Under the pieces are notes generated by a model. The model saw nothing but the letters and a program-made list of their open reading frames with translations, was not told where the DNA came from and did not search any database. From contig NZ_LT629737.1 of the NCBI RefSeq assembly GCF_900104765.1, forward strand, positions 2,542,001-2,606,000: a stretch of 64,000 nucleotides of DNA. Reading direction: 5' to 3'. Source of the DNA: Gillisia sp. Hel1_33_143. Lineage in GTDB: Bacteria; Bacteroidota; Bacteroidia; Flavobacteriales; Flavobacteriaceae. A program made the position numbers and the translations under genes. Shown in pieces: positions 48,240-57,550 of this stretch. Each line of letters starts with the position of its first letter. Position 1 is the first letter of the stretch.

Positions 48240-49376
48240 ATGAAAATTTTTAAAAGCAGTTACATTTTTGCAGTTGCATTTGCTATTTATTCACAAACTA
48301 CATATTCACAGGAAAATAAAATTTTAAATTGGATGTATGTTGGAAGTTATACCGAAGATGAAGGATTTGTAGATGGGAAAGCGGAAGGAATCTATACTCT
48401 TCAACAAAACATACAGAATGGTAAACTTACTTTAGGCTCAACAGTAGCTAAACTTAAAAATCCAAGTTTTGTGCGCGCATCTACAGACGGCAAGTATCTA
48501 CTTTCTGTAAGTGAGCTTAATGATAAAGAAGCGGAAAGTGGTTTCGTTCTTTCTTATAAGATCAATAAAGATCATAGCTTAACCAAGATCAATCAACTTT
48601 CTACACATGGTTTTGCTCCTTGTCATATTGAAATAGATAAAACCGGAAAATTTGCCTTCGTTTCCAATTATATGGGCGGAGTTGTGATGATGTATGAGAT
48701 AGAGGAAAATGGAAATCTGATAGAGAAACAGAAAATAGAACTTGAAAATCCTAAAGAATCTCATGCACATTCAGTTAATATTACTGCAAATAACAAGCAT
48801 GCTTACATAGCAGATCTAGGAAATGATAAGATCTGGATCTATAATCTGGATGCTCAGAAAGGTACTTTCTCTAAAAATGCGCAGGAGTTTGCAGAAGTTG
48901 CAAATGGTGCAGGACCAAGACATCTATCTTTTTCTAAAGATGGAAAGTTTGCTTATGTTATGAATGAATTAAATAGCAGTATAAGTACATTCCAAGTATT
49001 AGAGTCTGGCGGACTTCAATTGCTTCAAAATATTTCGTCACTTCCTTCTGGATTTATAAATAATAATTCTGGAGCAGAGATACATTTGCATCCTACAAAA
49101 GATTTTCTTTACAGCTCGAACCGAGGAGCAAACAATATTGCTGTTTTTAGAATTAATATTGAAAATGGAGAATTAAGTTTGATAGCTCACACTTCAACAG
49201 AAGGAAAAACACCACGCAATTTCAATATTTCACCTGATGGGAATTTCTTATATGCAGCAAATCAAGATTCAGGAAGTATTAGTTCTTTTAAAATAGATTT
49301 AGAAACAGGAATGTTGAACTCTTTAGGGGAAGTATTAGAGGCAAAGACACCTGTTTGTTTAGAGTTTGTAGAATAA
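48240..49376 (+). CDS. Secreted lactonase family protein (6-phosphogluconolactonase-like beta-propeller)
   Basis: A 378-residue seven-bladed propeller with an N-terminal signal peptide (hydrophobic SYIFAVAFAIYSQTTYSQ). Repeated phrases such as PSFVRASTDGKYLL, GPRHLSFSKDGKFAYVMNE and TPRNFNISPDGNFLYAANQ mark the blades. It belongs to the Pgl/3-carboxymuconate cyclase family; the export signal argues against the cytoplasmic 6-phosphogluconolactone substrate and for an extracytoplasmic lactone. It is possibly co-transcribed with corA. Confidence 0.87.
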   Translation: MKIFKSSYIFAVAFAIYSQTTYSQENKILNWMYVGSYTEDEGFVDGKAEGIYTLQQNIQNGKLTLGSTVAKLKNPSFVRASTDGKYLLSVSELNDKEAESGFVLSYKINKDHSLTKINQLSTHGFAPCHIEIDKTGKFAFVSNYMGGVVMMYEIEENGNLIEKQKIELENPKESHAHSVNITANNKHAYIADLGNDKIWIYNLDAQKGTFSKNAQEFAEVANGAGPRHLSFSKDGKFAYVMNELNSSISTFQVLESGGLQLLQNISSLPSGFINNNSGAEIHLHPTKDFLYSSNRGANNIAVFRINIENGELSLIAHTSTEGKTPRNFNISPDGNFLYAANQDSGSISSFKIDLETGMLNSLGEVLEAKTPVCLEFVE

Positions 49377-49435
49377 TCTCTAATATTCGCTTAAAATTAT
49401 TTCAAGATAAGAATTGTGTGCATTATATCAGAATA

Positions 49436-49460
49436 AATTAGCCATTTAAAATGGCTAATT
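49436..49460. terminator. 25-bp palindromic hairpin between convergent genes
   Basis: AATTAGCCAT (49436-49445) pairs with ATGGCTAATT (49451-49460) around five bases. It stands between the lactonase and GNAT genes and probably serves both, though no long T-run follows. Confidence 0.55.
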
Positions 49461-49538
49461 GAAGCTTTTAAAATTTGAATTTGGAAAACTACATGTTCAC
49501 ATTAGAGAATGATGCAACAGTTGTAAGCCTATTTAACT

Positions 49539-49997
49539 TCATTTTTGAGGGGCCAATACTTTTTCAAAACAAACGCTTGTGTTAAGACCTTTATATTGCT
49601 CATAATTGGGAATTATTAGATATCCTGCTTTCTTATAAAATCCTAAAGCTGCTATCTGGTTAATTCCTGTTTCCAGCACACATTTAGTAAATCCCGATGA
49701 TCTTGCCCAGGATTCCAATTCAGTTAGAATAGAACCTGCTATACCTTGACTGCGATAGTCTGGTACTACAAACATTCGCTTAATCTCTACTGTGTTTTCA
49801 TCAAATCTTTTGAAAGCACCGCATCCAATACGTTTATCATTCTTATAAGCAACAATTACATTCTTGATTAGCTTCAGATTGTTAAACTGATTGTAGAAGC
49901 CAAAATCTTCTCCATCTGTAATTCTTAAGCTTTCATCTAATAAACGGATAAGATTTAAGAAATCTTTATTCTTGGAATTTGTTTTAAAAAGTTTCAT
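49539..49997 (-). CDS. GNAT family N-acetyltransferase
   Basis: A 152-residue acetyltransferase. The acetyl-CoA loop is in VVPDYRSQGIAGSILTELE (Q/R-x-x-G-x-G/A pattern) and the C-terminal half has LETGINQIAALGFYKKAGY. These are the standard GNAT motifs A and B. The acceptor is unknown. It overlaps the upstream small membrane protein gene by 4 bp. Confidence 0.9.
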   Translation of the reverse strand: MKLFKTNSKNKDFLNLIRLLDESLRITDGEDFGFYNQFNNLKLIKNVIVAYKNDKRIGCGAFKRFDENTVEIKRMFVVPDYRSQGIAGSILTELESWARSSGFTKCVLETGINQIAALGFYKKAGYLIIPNYEQYKGLNTSVCFEKVLAPQK

Positions 49998-50188
49998 GAT
50001 TTATAACCAAAACCAATTTTACCAGATATAACGGTAATCACTCCAAATCCAACTAATGCACCCGCAAAAAAGTGAAGAATAGAATTATCTGAAAAATAAT
50101 GTATGCTAATTCCTAAAATTAAACAGCATGCTGCTAGAATTCGAAATTTAGTAGTGTTTCTCATGCCATTAAATTTATTAAAAAACAT
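49994..50188 (-). CDS. Small membrane protein of unknown function
   Basis: A 64-residue protein with two membrane segments (ILAACCLILGISIHYF and LHFFAGALVGFGVITVIS) joined by a short polar loop. The start could be eight codons later (50164). It overlaps the GNAT gene by 4 bp, implying coupled translation. No family is recognised. Confidence 0.7.
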   Translation of the reverse strand: MFFNKFNGMRNTTKFRILAACCLILGISIHYFSDNSILHFFAGALVGFGVITVISGKIGFGYKS

Positions 50189-50206
50189 TAAAATTTGAGC
50201 ATAAAA

Positions 50207-50230
50207 AAAGCTCCTAAAAGTAGGAGCTTT
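50207..50230 (-). terminator. Terminator of tRNA-Arg
   Basis: A 10-bp stem (50207-50216 with 50221-50230) around a 4-nt loop. On the minus strand it is followed by a run of T, 10 bp past the tRNA 3' end. Confidence 0.8.
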
Positions 50231-50240
50231 AATTAAGAAG

Positions 50241-50314
<74 letters not shown>

Positions 50315-50326
50315 TATTTCGCGCTG

Positions 50327-50356
50327 CAAATATAGTTGACTTTCTCGGTAAAACAA
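50327..50356 (-). promoter_or_regulatory. Promoter of tRNA-Arg
   Basis: On the minus strand: TTG (50354-50356), a 19-bp spacer, then TATATTTG (50327-50334), the full Bacteroidota consensus, 13 bp upstream of the mature tRNA. It is the best-matching promoter in the window. Confidence 0.75.
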
Positions 50357-50585
50357 GACTTTTTTAAAGGAAAATTATTTTTTTTATAGCTTGAACTTCT
50401 AATTACTTAATATTCAGAACTTACGAGTTGAAAAAAAAAATTAATTTTTTTAAGCTATTTAAATCGATATCTAATTTTTGGTAAAATTATAAGGTCTCAC
50501 TCAAGTTTTATAGGATTTATAGGCTTTCATAGAATTGCTATCTGATATTATTTTCAAAATGTTATATAGCAAGTCCTTATCACCG

Positions 50586-51230
50586 CTATTGCGTTTTTAC
50601 TATTTTAACGCCAGAGCTGGTACCAATTCTGCTCACACCTAAGCTTATATATTCTTTTGTAGTTATGGCATCTCTAATACCTCCAGAGGCCTTAATTTTT
50701 GCCTTTCCAGCTACTGCCAAGCTCATAAGAATTATATCCTGAATACTCGCGCCATTTGAGCCAAACCCAGTAGAGGTTTTAACATAGTCTGCTTTAGCAT
50801 CTACCGCAGCTTTGCACGCTATTTTTTTCTCTTCATCTGTAAGATAACAGGTTTCAATAATTACTTTAAGAACCTTATCTCCAATTGCTTTTTTTAGATC
50901 TCTTATCTCTGAAGTAACCTTATCTATTTCTCCAGATTTTAACCAACCTATGTTAATAACCATATCAATTTCATCTGCACCGTTCTTTAAACATTCTTCT
51001 GCCTCAAATATTTTGGCTTTAGTGGTCATGGCGCCGAGCGGGAAACTTATTACTGCAGCTATTTTTATATCTGTTTCTCTAAGAATTTCTTTACAGAAAT
51101 TTACATGAGAACCATTAACACACACGGCATAAAAATTATATTCCTGAGCCTCAATACAAAGGGTCTTGATTTCTTCTTGGGTTGCCGTTGGCTTAAGAAG
51201 GGTATGGTCTATATATTTTTCTAAGTTCAT
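50586..51230 (-). CDS. deoC: Deoxyribose-phosphate aldolase
   Basis: Splits 2-deoxyribose-5-phosphate into glyceraldehyde-3-phosphate and acetaldehyde in deoxynucleoside breakdown. The Schiff-base lysine lies in ADYVKTSTGFG, with supporting residues in GADEIDMVINIG and LKVIIETCYL and the phosphate-binding IKASGGIRD. At 214 residues it is the short bacterial form. It stands alone; no other deo genes are next to it. Confidence 0.95.
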   Translation of the reverse strand: MNLEKYIDHTLLKPTATQEEIKTLCIEAQEYNFYAVCVNGSHVNFCKEILRETDIKIAAVISFPLGAMTTKAKIFEAEECLKNGADEIDMVINIGWLKSGEIDKVTSEIRDLKKAIGDKVLKVIIETCYLTDEEKKIACKAAVDAKADYVKTSTGFGSNGASIQDIILMSLAVAGKAKIKASGGIRDAITTKEYISLGVSRIGTSSGVKIVKTQ

Positions 51231-51267
51231 AAGTTTTCTTTTAGGATTTTATTAAATATAATTTAAT

Positions 51268-51295
51268 AAAAAAAGCCAATCAATTTAAGATTGGC
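51268..51295 (-). terminator. Rho-independent terminator of the lipoprotein gene
   Basis: GCCAATC (51275-51281) pairs with GATTGGC (51289-51295) around 7 nt; on the minus strand a T-run follows (51268-51274 as A's on the plus strand). Confidence 0.8.
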
Positions 51296-51332
51296 CATAA
51301 GGTTAACATTAATATAGTATCGCTAAATTAGT

Positions 51333-51809
51333 TTAACGGCAATCTGTTCTGGTTACAATGGCATTAAGACCTAAAGCAGTATCTCCACCTTCTATCACTG
51401 CCTCCTTATCATTCAAAATAATTTTTAGAGAAGTAGAATCTTCACGTCCTTCTTGAGTAAATATATAATTAGCAGTCACTACATTGTCTTCTATAGTTCC
51501 ACGTATACTACCTTTTCTTTGATCTTTAAGTGCGGGTCTCCAATTGTAAAATCCTTCCACATTCTTACCTGTTATATTTAGAATTAGCTCTAAAACATCT
51601 TTTTTGGAAGCATCGTCTTTATAAGGTTGCTCATTTAAATAGCAGTAAGTTCTTTTGATTTCCGCTTCAGATTCTAATTTAGATTTAGTAAATGCCGGAT
51701 TTTCTTGATCTATATTTTTTAAAGAATCTTCAGGTTTAGATTTATTACAGCTTAAAATAGTTAAAGCCATAATTAGGAGAAGTGTGATTTTTAAAGTAGG
51801 TATTTTCAT
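51333..51809 (-). CDS. Predicted lipoprotein of unknown function
   Basis: 158 residues from the ATG at 51809; an in-frame ATG at 51836 is less likely because the signal peptide begins here (MKIPTLKITLLLIMALTILSC). The lipobox is LTILSC, so the mature protein would be lipid-anchored at the Cys, facing the periplasm. The mature part has phrases such as VLELILNITGKNVEGFYNW and ATNYIF-like strands seen in small Bacteroidota lipoproteins. Function unknown. Confidence 0.8.
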   Translation of the reverse strand: MKIPTLKITLLLIMALTILSCNKSKPEDSLKNIDQENPAFTKSKLESEAEIKRTYCYLNEQPYKDDASKKDVLELILNITGKNVEGFYNWRPALKDQRKGSIRGTIEDNVVTANYIFTQEGREDSTSLKIILNDKEAVIEGGDTALGLNAIVTRTDCR

Positions 51810-52133
51810 AGTAATCTGTCCTAAAATATGGTTCAAAAAGGACGTGATGAAGGTACTGCTTTTTGAAATATGTCAAAATGAATTGATGTTGAAAACCATC
51901 ATTCTTAACATTAAAATCATTTAAAAATTTATAAACAACTAGTATTCAGTATATTATATTATTAATTTATTGATATTCCAAATATAAATTTTAATAGTAT
52001 TATAAATTTATATACTTTTTGAAATAATAAGAGAACTAATTTTATGTTTTGAAAGAGAAAATGATTTTCATATATTTTAAGAGAGAATAAAACACATTTA
52101 ATTTAAGTTGCAGTCATTAAAATTTATTTGATT
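51810..52133. other. Intergenic region, 324 bp
   Basis: Divergent spacer between the lipoprotein and FAD oxidoreductase genes, very AT-rich. A near-consensus -7 box (TTTATTTG) ends 3 bp before the ATG at 52134. I see no other feature. Confidence 0.4.
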
Positions 52134-53774
52134 ATGGAATCTAAAAAGAAAGATATTGCAATTATTGGCGGAGGAATTTCAGGCTTAGTTGCTGCATTTG
52201 AGCTTAGTGAAAAGCAGGATCTAAATATAACCGTGATTGAAGGAAGTGACTCGTGCGGTGGGAAAATGAAAGGATTCTATAATAAAGAGAAAGATCTCTT
52301 CGAAGAACATTCTATACGTGCTTTAGCATCAACTTATTTTGCGCTTTTTGATGTTTTTTATCGTGCAGGAATTTTAGGTACTCTTACAGCAGTAGATACC
52401 TATATCTTTTACGAAAGTAAAACCGGTAAAAAGGTAGCTGTAGATAGAACAGAACCAATAAAATTAGAGACATTTAAGGATTTAGTAAAGACGTTTGATC
52501 TGTCTTTAATTGATATGATGACACTTGCAAAGAAAATAGCTCATCATACCAACGCATCTCAAGAAGAGCGAGATCAGCTCGCGTACAAAAATGCCGGAGA
52601 TGTTATTGGAGTGGAAGACTTTAACGATCATACCAAGCAATTCATTATTAACTGGTTTGGGATTTTAACGGGAGCTAGAATGAAAAGTAAAGCTGTAGAT
52701 ATTATGGATAGCTTTTTACTTATGTTCTTACCTATGACGGAGAGTCCGCATTTGCCACCTGGTAAAAAGTCTAAATCTTATTGTTTTAATCGTCCAACAT
52801 CCGAAGTTGTAAAACTCTTGGTTCATAAATTAGAACAGCGTGGAGTAAAATTTATTTATAACACCAGATTGACCAACATAAGACATAATATAGCAACAGA
52901 TAAAGTAGTTTTAACAACGCAAAATCATTGTGCCATTAACGAATTTGATGCATGTATTATGGCAGTACCTCATGAAGTTATGTGGAAGGTAGGCTTGCTT
53001 CCGGAAATCAAGAAACCTTTTGATGACGAATGGTCTTTTGGAACGCAATTTCTTATGAAAGATATTCCTGAAACTTTTAAAGATTTTACAGGCAAATCTT
53101 ATAATTTAAGTTTTGATGCTCCCTGGAATATTGTATTTCAAATCCAACATCAGGATGGTTTCTGGAAAAACGTGGAGTTTCCAAGATCCTATCCTTATAA
53201 TTTATCGGCTACCTGTAGTTCTCCCTTTAATAAAGGTTCCTTATACGGAAAACGCTTTATGGAGTGCACACCTTTAGAAGCAAAAAATGAGATCTTGTAT
53301 CAATTAGGAATTACCTCAGCATCAGAAAGAGAATTAATGATGAAATATGCTAGCATAGATTCTATATATCTCAAATACACAGAGAACTGGGAGGATTACT
53401 CTTATTTGGAGACTGCATCTTTAGGAATTTTACAAGAGAATGGAAAACGATGGGTAGATCTTTCTCAAATTTATGTGAGATCGGCAGGGGATGAAGAAGT
53501 TTCTGTGACTACTGCTACAAAAGGAGTTTTTCTTGCAGGAGAAGTAGTGAGTGTTCCGGGAAAATGGAAGATACCAACTATGGAGCAAGCAGCAATGTCT
53601 GGAAAACAAGCTGCTCAAGAGGTATTTGGATATATTAATTTTAAAAGATCTGTAAATATGGATCATGCTACTCTAGAAAATACAACCAGCTTTAAATTAA
53701 TGGAGGGTGTATTAAGCGGATTGACCGCATTAGCTAAACTTGTTCCTACACAAAAAGGTTCCAAAAATCATTAG
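52134..53774 (+). CDS. FAD-dependent amine-oxidase-type oxidoreductase
   Basis: 546 residues starting with the dinucleotide-binding motif IAIIGGGISGLVAAFEL and the FAD-gripping VIEGSDSCGGKMKGF; the C-terminal FAD block is VFLAGEVVSVPGKW followed by PTMEQAAMSG. This is the flavin amine oxidase/phytoene-desaturase fold (hydroxysqualene dehydroxylase and similar). Substrate not determinable. The ATG at 52134 is preferred to a TTG two codons upstream. No carotenoid or hopanoid genes are adjacent. Confidence 0.82.
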   Translation: MESKKKDIAIIGGGISGLVAAFELSEKQDLNITVIEGSDSCGGKMKGFYNKEKDLFEEHSIRALASTYFALFDVFYRAGILGTLTAVDTYIFYESKTGKKVAVDRTEPIKLETFKDLVKTFDLSLIDMMTLAKKIAHHTNASQEERDQLAYKNAGDVIGVEDFNDHTKQFIINWFGILTGARMKSKAVDIMDSFLLMFLPMTESPHLPPGKKSKSYCFNRPTSEVVKLLVHKLEQRGVKFIYNTRLTNIRHNIATDKVVLTTQNHCAINEFDACIMAVPHEVMWKVGLLPEIKKPFDDEWSFGTQFLMKDIPETFKDFTGKSYNLSFDAPWNIVFQIQHQDGFWKNVEFPRSYPYNLSATCSSPFNKGSLYGKRFMECTPLEAKNEILYQLGITSASERELMMKYASIDSIYLKYTENWEDYSYLETASLGILQENGKRWVDLSQIYVRSAGDEEVSVTTATKGVFLAGEVVSVPGKWKIPTMEQAAMSGKQAAQEVFGYINFKRSVNMDHATLENTTSFKLMEGVLSGLTALAKLVPTQKGSKNH

Positions 53775-54042
53775 ACATTTCAAATTTCAGTATTCTCTAA
53801 ATTTTTGAATGTATACTAGATGAAAGTAATTAAAATAGAGTGTTTAAATATATTCAATCTGCTTTTCTTATAAAGTGAAATTGAATGATAAAATTATTAA
53901 GGAAACTTAATTTTATGTCGAAATAATGCAACGCCTTAAACAATTCATAATTTTTTTATTATTATTGAACATTGATAAATAAGTAGTAGATTAAGAACTA
54001 ATTTGATGTTTAAAGTCTGTTACTAGAATAATCACTCATTTT

Positions 54043-56859
54043 ATGAGCAAATCTCATTTCCCTAATATTTTTCTTGATCAAAATAAAGATCCTATATGGA
54101 TGATCGATTTAGATTACCGATTGATTTACGCTAATCAACGATATTTAGACATAGTAAGAAATATTACTGGAAAAGAACAACAACTTAATGAAACGGCTTT
54201 TATAGAAGACTTTGATGAGAATTATACCATAAAATGGCGACAGTACTACAGAAGAGCTCTACATGGAGAAGCTTTTGAGATTGAAGAACACTACTCTCTG
54301 CCAGATACCAATGAAATTTATTACGGCCAGATTTCATTTGAGCCTTTATTAGGTGATGATGATAAGCTTTTTGCAATAGCTTGCCAATCTCGCGATATTT
54401 CAAAGATTGTTAAGCACAAATCTGAAGTTAATCAATTAATAGATGCCTCTTTAGATGTATTTTGTACGGTAAATGAACAGGGACGTTTTGTATATATAAG
54501 TGGAGCTGCATTAGATATTTGGGGCTATACGCCAGAAGAACTTTTGGGAAAACCTTATAAGGATTTGATAATGCCGGAAGATCTACTTGAAACTAAACAA
54601 AAACTTATTTATATTCAAGAAGGCCAAACTGTAACAGCTTTTAAGAATAGATATATAAAGAAAAATGGGGATATTGCTTACAACCTTTGGTCTGTAAAAT
54701 GGGATCCAGCATCCAGGCTATTCTATTCTACGGCAAGAGATGGTAAAGAGATCATGGAGCAGGAAGAGAAGGTCCAACAAAGTGAGCAACGTTTTAAAGC
54801 TTTGGTACAAGAAGGTTCAGATCTTATAGCCATTTTAGATGTTCATGGAAATTATAAATATGCAAGTCCTACAAACTCTTCAATAGTAGGGATTTCACAA
54901 GAGGAATTTCTCTCCAAAAATATAATAGATCTTATTCATCCAGGTGATAAAGAAAAGATTTTAACCTGTTTAAAAAAGATCAAGGTTGAAAATAAATTAG
55001 TTTTAGACACTTTCCGAATTCAGAATCATAAAAAGGAATGGCGTTGGATAGAAACAGTTTTTACCAACATGTTAGATAATCCCGCCGTAGAGGGAATTGT
55101 TTCAAATTCTAGAGATATTACCGAAGAAAAGATTTTAATAGAACTTAATCAACAAACCAGTCAGTTAGGTAAAATTGGAAGTTGGGAAGTTGGTTTTTTA
55201 AATGATGAAATCTATTGGTCTGAAGAAGTTCACAAATTGCATGAAACAGATCCTGAAAATTTTACTCCAAGTGTTTCTAAGGCTATAGATTTCTATCGTC
55301 AAGATTTTAAGGTATTTGTAGAAACTACAATTCAAAAATGTATTGAAACCGGAGAGCCTTTTGATTTTGAGGCCGTAATTCTTACCACTACAAAAAAGGA
55401 GCTGTGGGTACGTGTAATTGGAGCTGCAGAGTTTGTAGATGAGAAATGTAAGCGTATTTATGGGAGTACTCAAAATATCAACGATAAGAAAGAGGCAGAA
55501 ATTAGACTTAATTCTTTGGCAGATAACTTACCTGGAGTAGTATTTCAGTATCTCATCTTTCCTGATGGCTCAGATAATTTCAAATACATAAATAAGGGTT
55601 CTCAAGAAGTATGGGGATTTCCTGCGGAAGATTTAATTAAGAATTCAAGATTGATCTGGGATGGAATTATTGCAGGAGGGGAGATTAAAAAAGTAAGAAA
55701 GAGTCTTGCACTTTCTATAAAATCTAAATCTAAATGGACTACCAGATTCAAATATATAATGCCCAATGGGGAAGTTCGAATTCATTTATGTAATGGTACG
55801 CCAATATTTTTAACAGATGGTACAATTCTTTTTAATGCGGTTATATTAGATGTTACTCAAGAAACAAAAGATGAAAAATTATTAGAGCTTGTTACTAAAA
55901 TTGCAAGAATAGGTAGTTGGGAACTAGATTTGGTAAATCAAACAGGAGATAACATGTATTGGTCCCCGATGCTGTTCGAAATTTTAGAAATAGAAGATAA
56001 CTATAATCCTACGCTCACCGGAGGGATAGAATTTCATATAGGAGAGAGTAGAGAAAGAATAAAAAAAGCAATAGAACATCTCGTTGAAGATGGAATTGAA
56101 TTTGACGAAGAGATCTTATTGCGCACAGCTAAAGGGCATAAACGCTGGGCCAGAGCTATAGGTAAATGTGACAAAGTCCATAATAAACGCACCAGAATAT
56201 ACGGAAGTTATCAGGACATCACAGAGCGTAAGAAATCTGAATTAGAAAATAAATTTAAAGCCAATCTATTAAGTACTATAGGGCAAGCTGCAGTTGCAAC
56301 TAATATTGAAGGAGAAGTTACCTATTGGAACAGGGCTGCAGAAACTATTTATGGTTGGAAAATGGAAGAAGTATTAGGAAAAAATATTATGGAGCTCACA
56401 ATTCCTGATACTAATGCTGAACAAGCTACAGTTGTCATGGAAATGTTGAAAAAGGGTCAAACTTGGTCTGGAGAATTTGTAGTTCAAAGAAAAGATGGTT
56501 CTAGTTTTCCGGCTCTAATTACCAATTCTCCAACCTACGATGAAAATAATAAGTTATCTGGAATGATAGGAATCTCTTCAGATATTACTCAAAAAGTGAG
56601 ATATGAGAAACTCTTAGAAAAACATACTCAAGAACTTGAGCGCTCTAATTTAGCTTTAAAGAAAATAGCATGGACACAATCTCATGTGGTACGTGCACCT
56701 ATAGCCAGAATATTAGCGGTTATTAATTTATTAGAAGAGCAACCAGAGAGTTTTGACGAGATTTCATTTTGGTTGAAGCAATTAAAAATCTCTACCCATG
56801 AGATGGATGCTATTGTTAAAAAGATAATAACAGAAACTTATAGCCTGGATCAAGAATAG
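54043..56859 (+). CDS. Seven-PAS sensor protein with histidine-kinase dimerisation domain but no ATPase domain
   Basis: 938 residues, soluble, no membrane segments. I count seven PAS-like units (about 5-120, 125-240, 245-360, 365-485, 490-610, 615-735, 740-860); units 4 and 6 carry the GSWE phrase of the PAS_3 type. A short coiled coil (865-880) leads into a DHp-like segment with H-box SHVVRAPIARI (His881). The protein ends 57 residues after His881, so the ATP-binding domain is absent. The response regulator gene starts 10 bp later. Confidence 0.85.
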   Translation: MSKSHFPNIFLDQNKDPIWMIDLDYRLIYANQRYLDIVRNITGKEQQLNETAFIEDFDENYTIKWRQYYRRALHGEAFEIEEHYSLPDTNEIYYGQISFEPLLGDDDKLFAIACQSRDISKIVKHKSEVNQLIDASLDVFCTVNEQGRFVYISGAALDIWGYTPEELLGKPYKDLIMPEDLLETKQKLIYIQEGQTVTAFKNRYIKKNGDIAYNLWSVKWDPASRLFYSTARDGKEIMEQEEKVQQSEQRFKALVQEGSDLIAILDVHGNYKYASPTNSSIVGISQEEFLSKNIIDLIHPGDKEKILTCLKKIKVENKLVLDTFRIQNHKKEWRWIETVFTNMLDNPAVEGIVSNSRDITEEKILIELNQQTSQLGKIGSWEVGFLNDEIYWSEEVHKLHETDPENFTPSVSKAIDFYRQDFKVFVETTIQKCIETGEPFDFEAVILTTTKKELWVRVIGAAEFVDEKCKRIYGSTQNINDKKEAEIRLNSLADNLPGVVFQYLIFPDGSDNFKYINKGSQEVWGFPAEDLIKNSRLIWDGIIAGGEIKKVRKSLALSIKSKSKWTTRFKYIMPNGEVRIHLCNGTPIFLTDGTILFNAVILDVTQETKDEKLLELVTKIARIGSWELDLVNQTGDNMYWSPMLFEILEIEDNYNPTLTGGIEFHIGESRERIKKAIEHLVEDGIEFDEEILLRTAKGHKRWARAIGKCDKVHNKRTRIYGSYQDITERKKSELENKFKANLLSTIGQAAVATNIEGEVTYWNRAAETIYGWKMEEVLGKNIMELTIPDTNAEQATVVMEMLKKGQTWSGEFVVQRKDGSSFPALITNSPTYDENNKLSGMIGISSDITQKVRYEKLLEKHTQELERSNLALKKIAWTQSHVVRAPIARILAVINLLEEQPESFDEISFWLKQLKISTHEMDAIVKKIITETYSLDQE

Positions 56860-56868
56860 ATTAGCTTA

Positions 56869-57252
56869 ATGAAAAAGAAAATTTTTATAATTGATGATGA
56901 TCTTATCTATAGGATGATTGTCGCTAAAACCATAAAAAGTATAGATGAATCTATTCTAATTTTTGAATGCGATAATGGAAAAGAAGGATTAGAAAATCTG
57001 CAGAATTTAGAAATCAATAGTAATTTTGAAATTACTATTCTACTAGATATAAATATGCCTGTTCTTGATGGTTGGGGATTTTTAGAAGAACTTAGAAATT
57101 CTACATTATATGATGATACTAAATTTTCTATCTATTTGGTGTCTTCTTCTACAGACAAAAGTGATATGTTGAAAAGTGAAGAACATGATCTTTTAAAAGG
57201 CTTTTTCAGTAAACCGTTACGAAGAACAGATATATATAATATTTTGAAATAG
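56869..57252 (+). CDS. Single-domain response regulator
   Basis: 127 residues with only a receiver domain: acidic pair D10/D11 (FIIDDD), phosphorylated Asp60 (LLDINMPVLDGWG), Ser in LVSSST and Lys in FSKPLRR. No output domain, so it would act by protein contact or as a phosphate shuttle. It is in operon with the seven-PAS protein, 10 bp downstream, and would be its phosphorylation partner, needing a separate kinase or a reversible reaction. Confidence 0.92.
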   Translation: MKKKIFIIDDDLIYRMIVAKTIKSIDESILIFECDNGKEGLENLQNLEINSNFEITILLDINMPVLDGWGFLEELRNSTLYDDTKFSIYLVSSSTDKSDMLKSEEHDLLKGFFSKPLRRTDIYNILK

Positions 57253-57390
57253 TCTTTTTTTTCTGAATGTTTTATTATCTATGACCAGTACCTTGAGATT
57301 GAATTTAAGAATGGTGAAATTGAAAGAATCAATAATAACTTAGAATCAACTATAAAATCTATAATTACTTTTAATATAAAAGGAAAGTAA
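57253..57390 (+). pseudogene. Start-less reading frame after the response regulator (possible gene remnant)
   Basis: In the same frame as the response regulator, directly after its TAG, 45 codons remain open to TAA at 57388-57390. The translation has protein-like composition (YLEIEFKNGEIERINNN), but there is no ATG, GTG or TTG at its start. It could be the 3' end of a decayed gene or chance. I assign no family. Confidence 0.3.
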
Positions 57391-57442
57391 ATAGCGCTAA
57401 TAACTAGTATTTTTTGAACTAGTAGTAAAATTATAAAATCAA

Positions 57443-57472
57443 AAAAGCCTTGAACTTTTGTTCAAGGCTTTT
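57443..57472. terminator. Strong terminator at the island border
   Basis: A perfect 13-bp stem (57443-57455 with 57460-57472) with a TTTT loop. It is 2 bp from the tRNA-like 3' end block; on the minus strand it would be the natural terminator of the original tRNA gene into which the island integrated. On the plus strand it also ends the sensor operon. Confidence 0.88.
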
Positions 57473-57474
57473 AG

Positions 57475-57489
57475 TGGTCGGGGTGGCAG
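57475..57489 (-). other. tRNA 3'-end fragment, candidate attachment core (att)
   Basis: On the minus strand the block reads CTGCCACCCCGACCA: four T-stem bases, acceptor strand CACCCCG, discriminator A, and CCA. The implied acceptor pairing starts with C1-G72, which is typical of tRNA-Pro. The match to tRNA sequence stops abruptly before the T loop, as expected when an element has recombined into a tRNA 3' end. The complete tRNA should lie at the other end of the island, outside the window. Confidence 0.65.
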
Positions 57490-57503
57490 AACTAACTTGC
57501 CAC
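57483..57503. repeat. Core-type inverted repeat at island end
   Basis: GTGGCA (57483-57488) and TGCCAC (57498-57503) are separated by 9 bp. Paired short arms around a 7-9 bp spacer are the pattern of tyrosine-recombinase core sites. One arm lies in the tRNA-derived block, the other in element DNA. Confidence 0.55.
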
Positions 57504-57550
57504 TTGACAATATTTTAATAACCAGACACTTAGTCTATTTCAATAAATCG

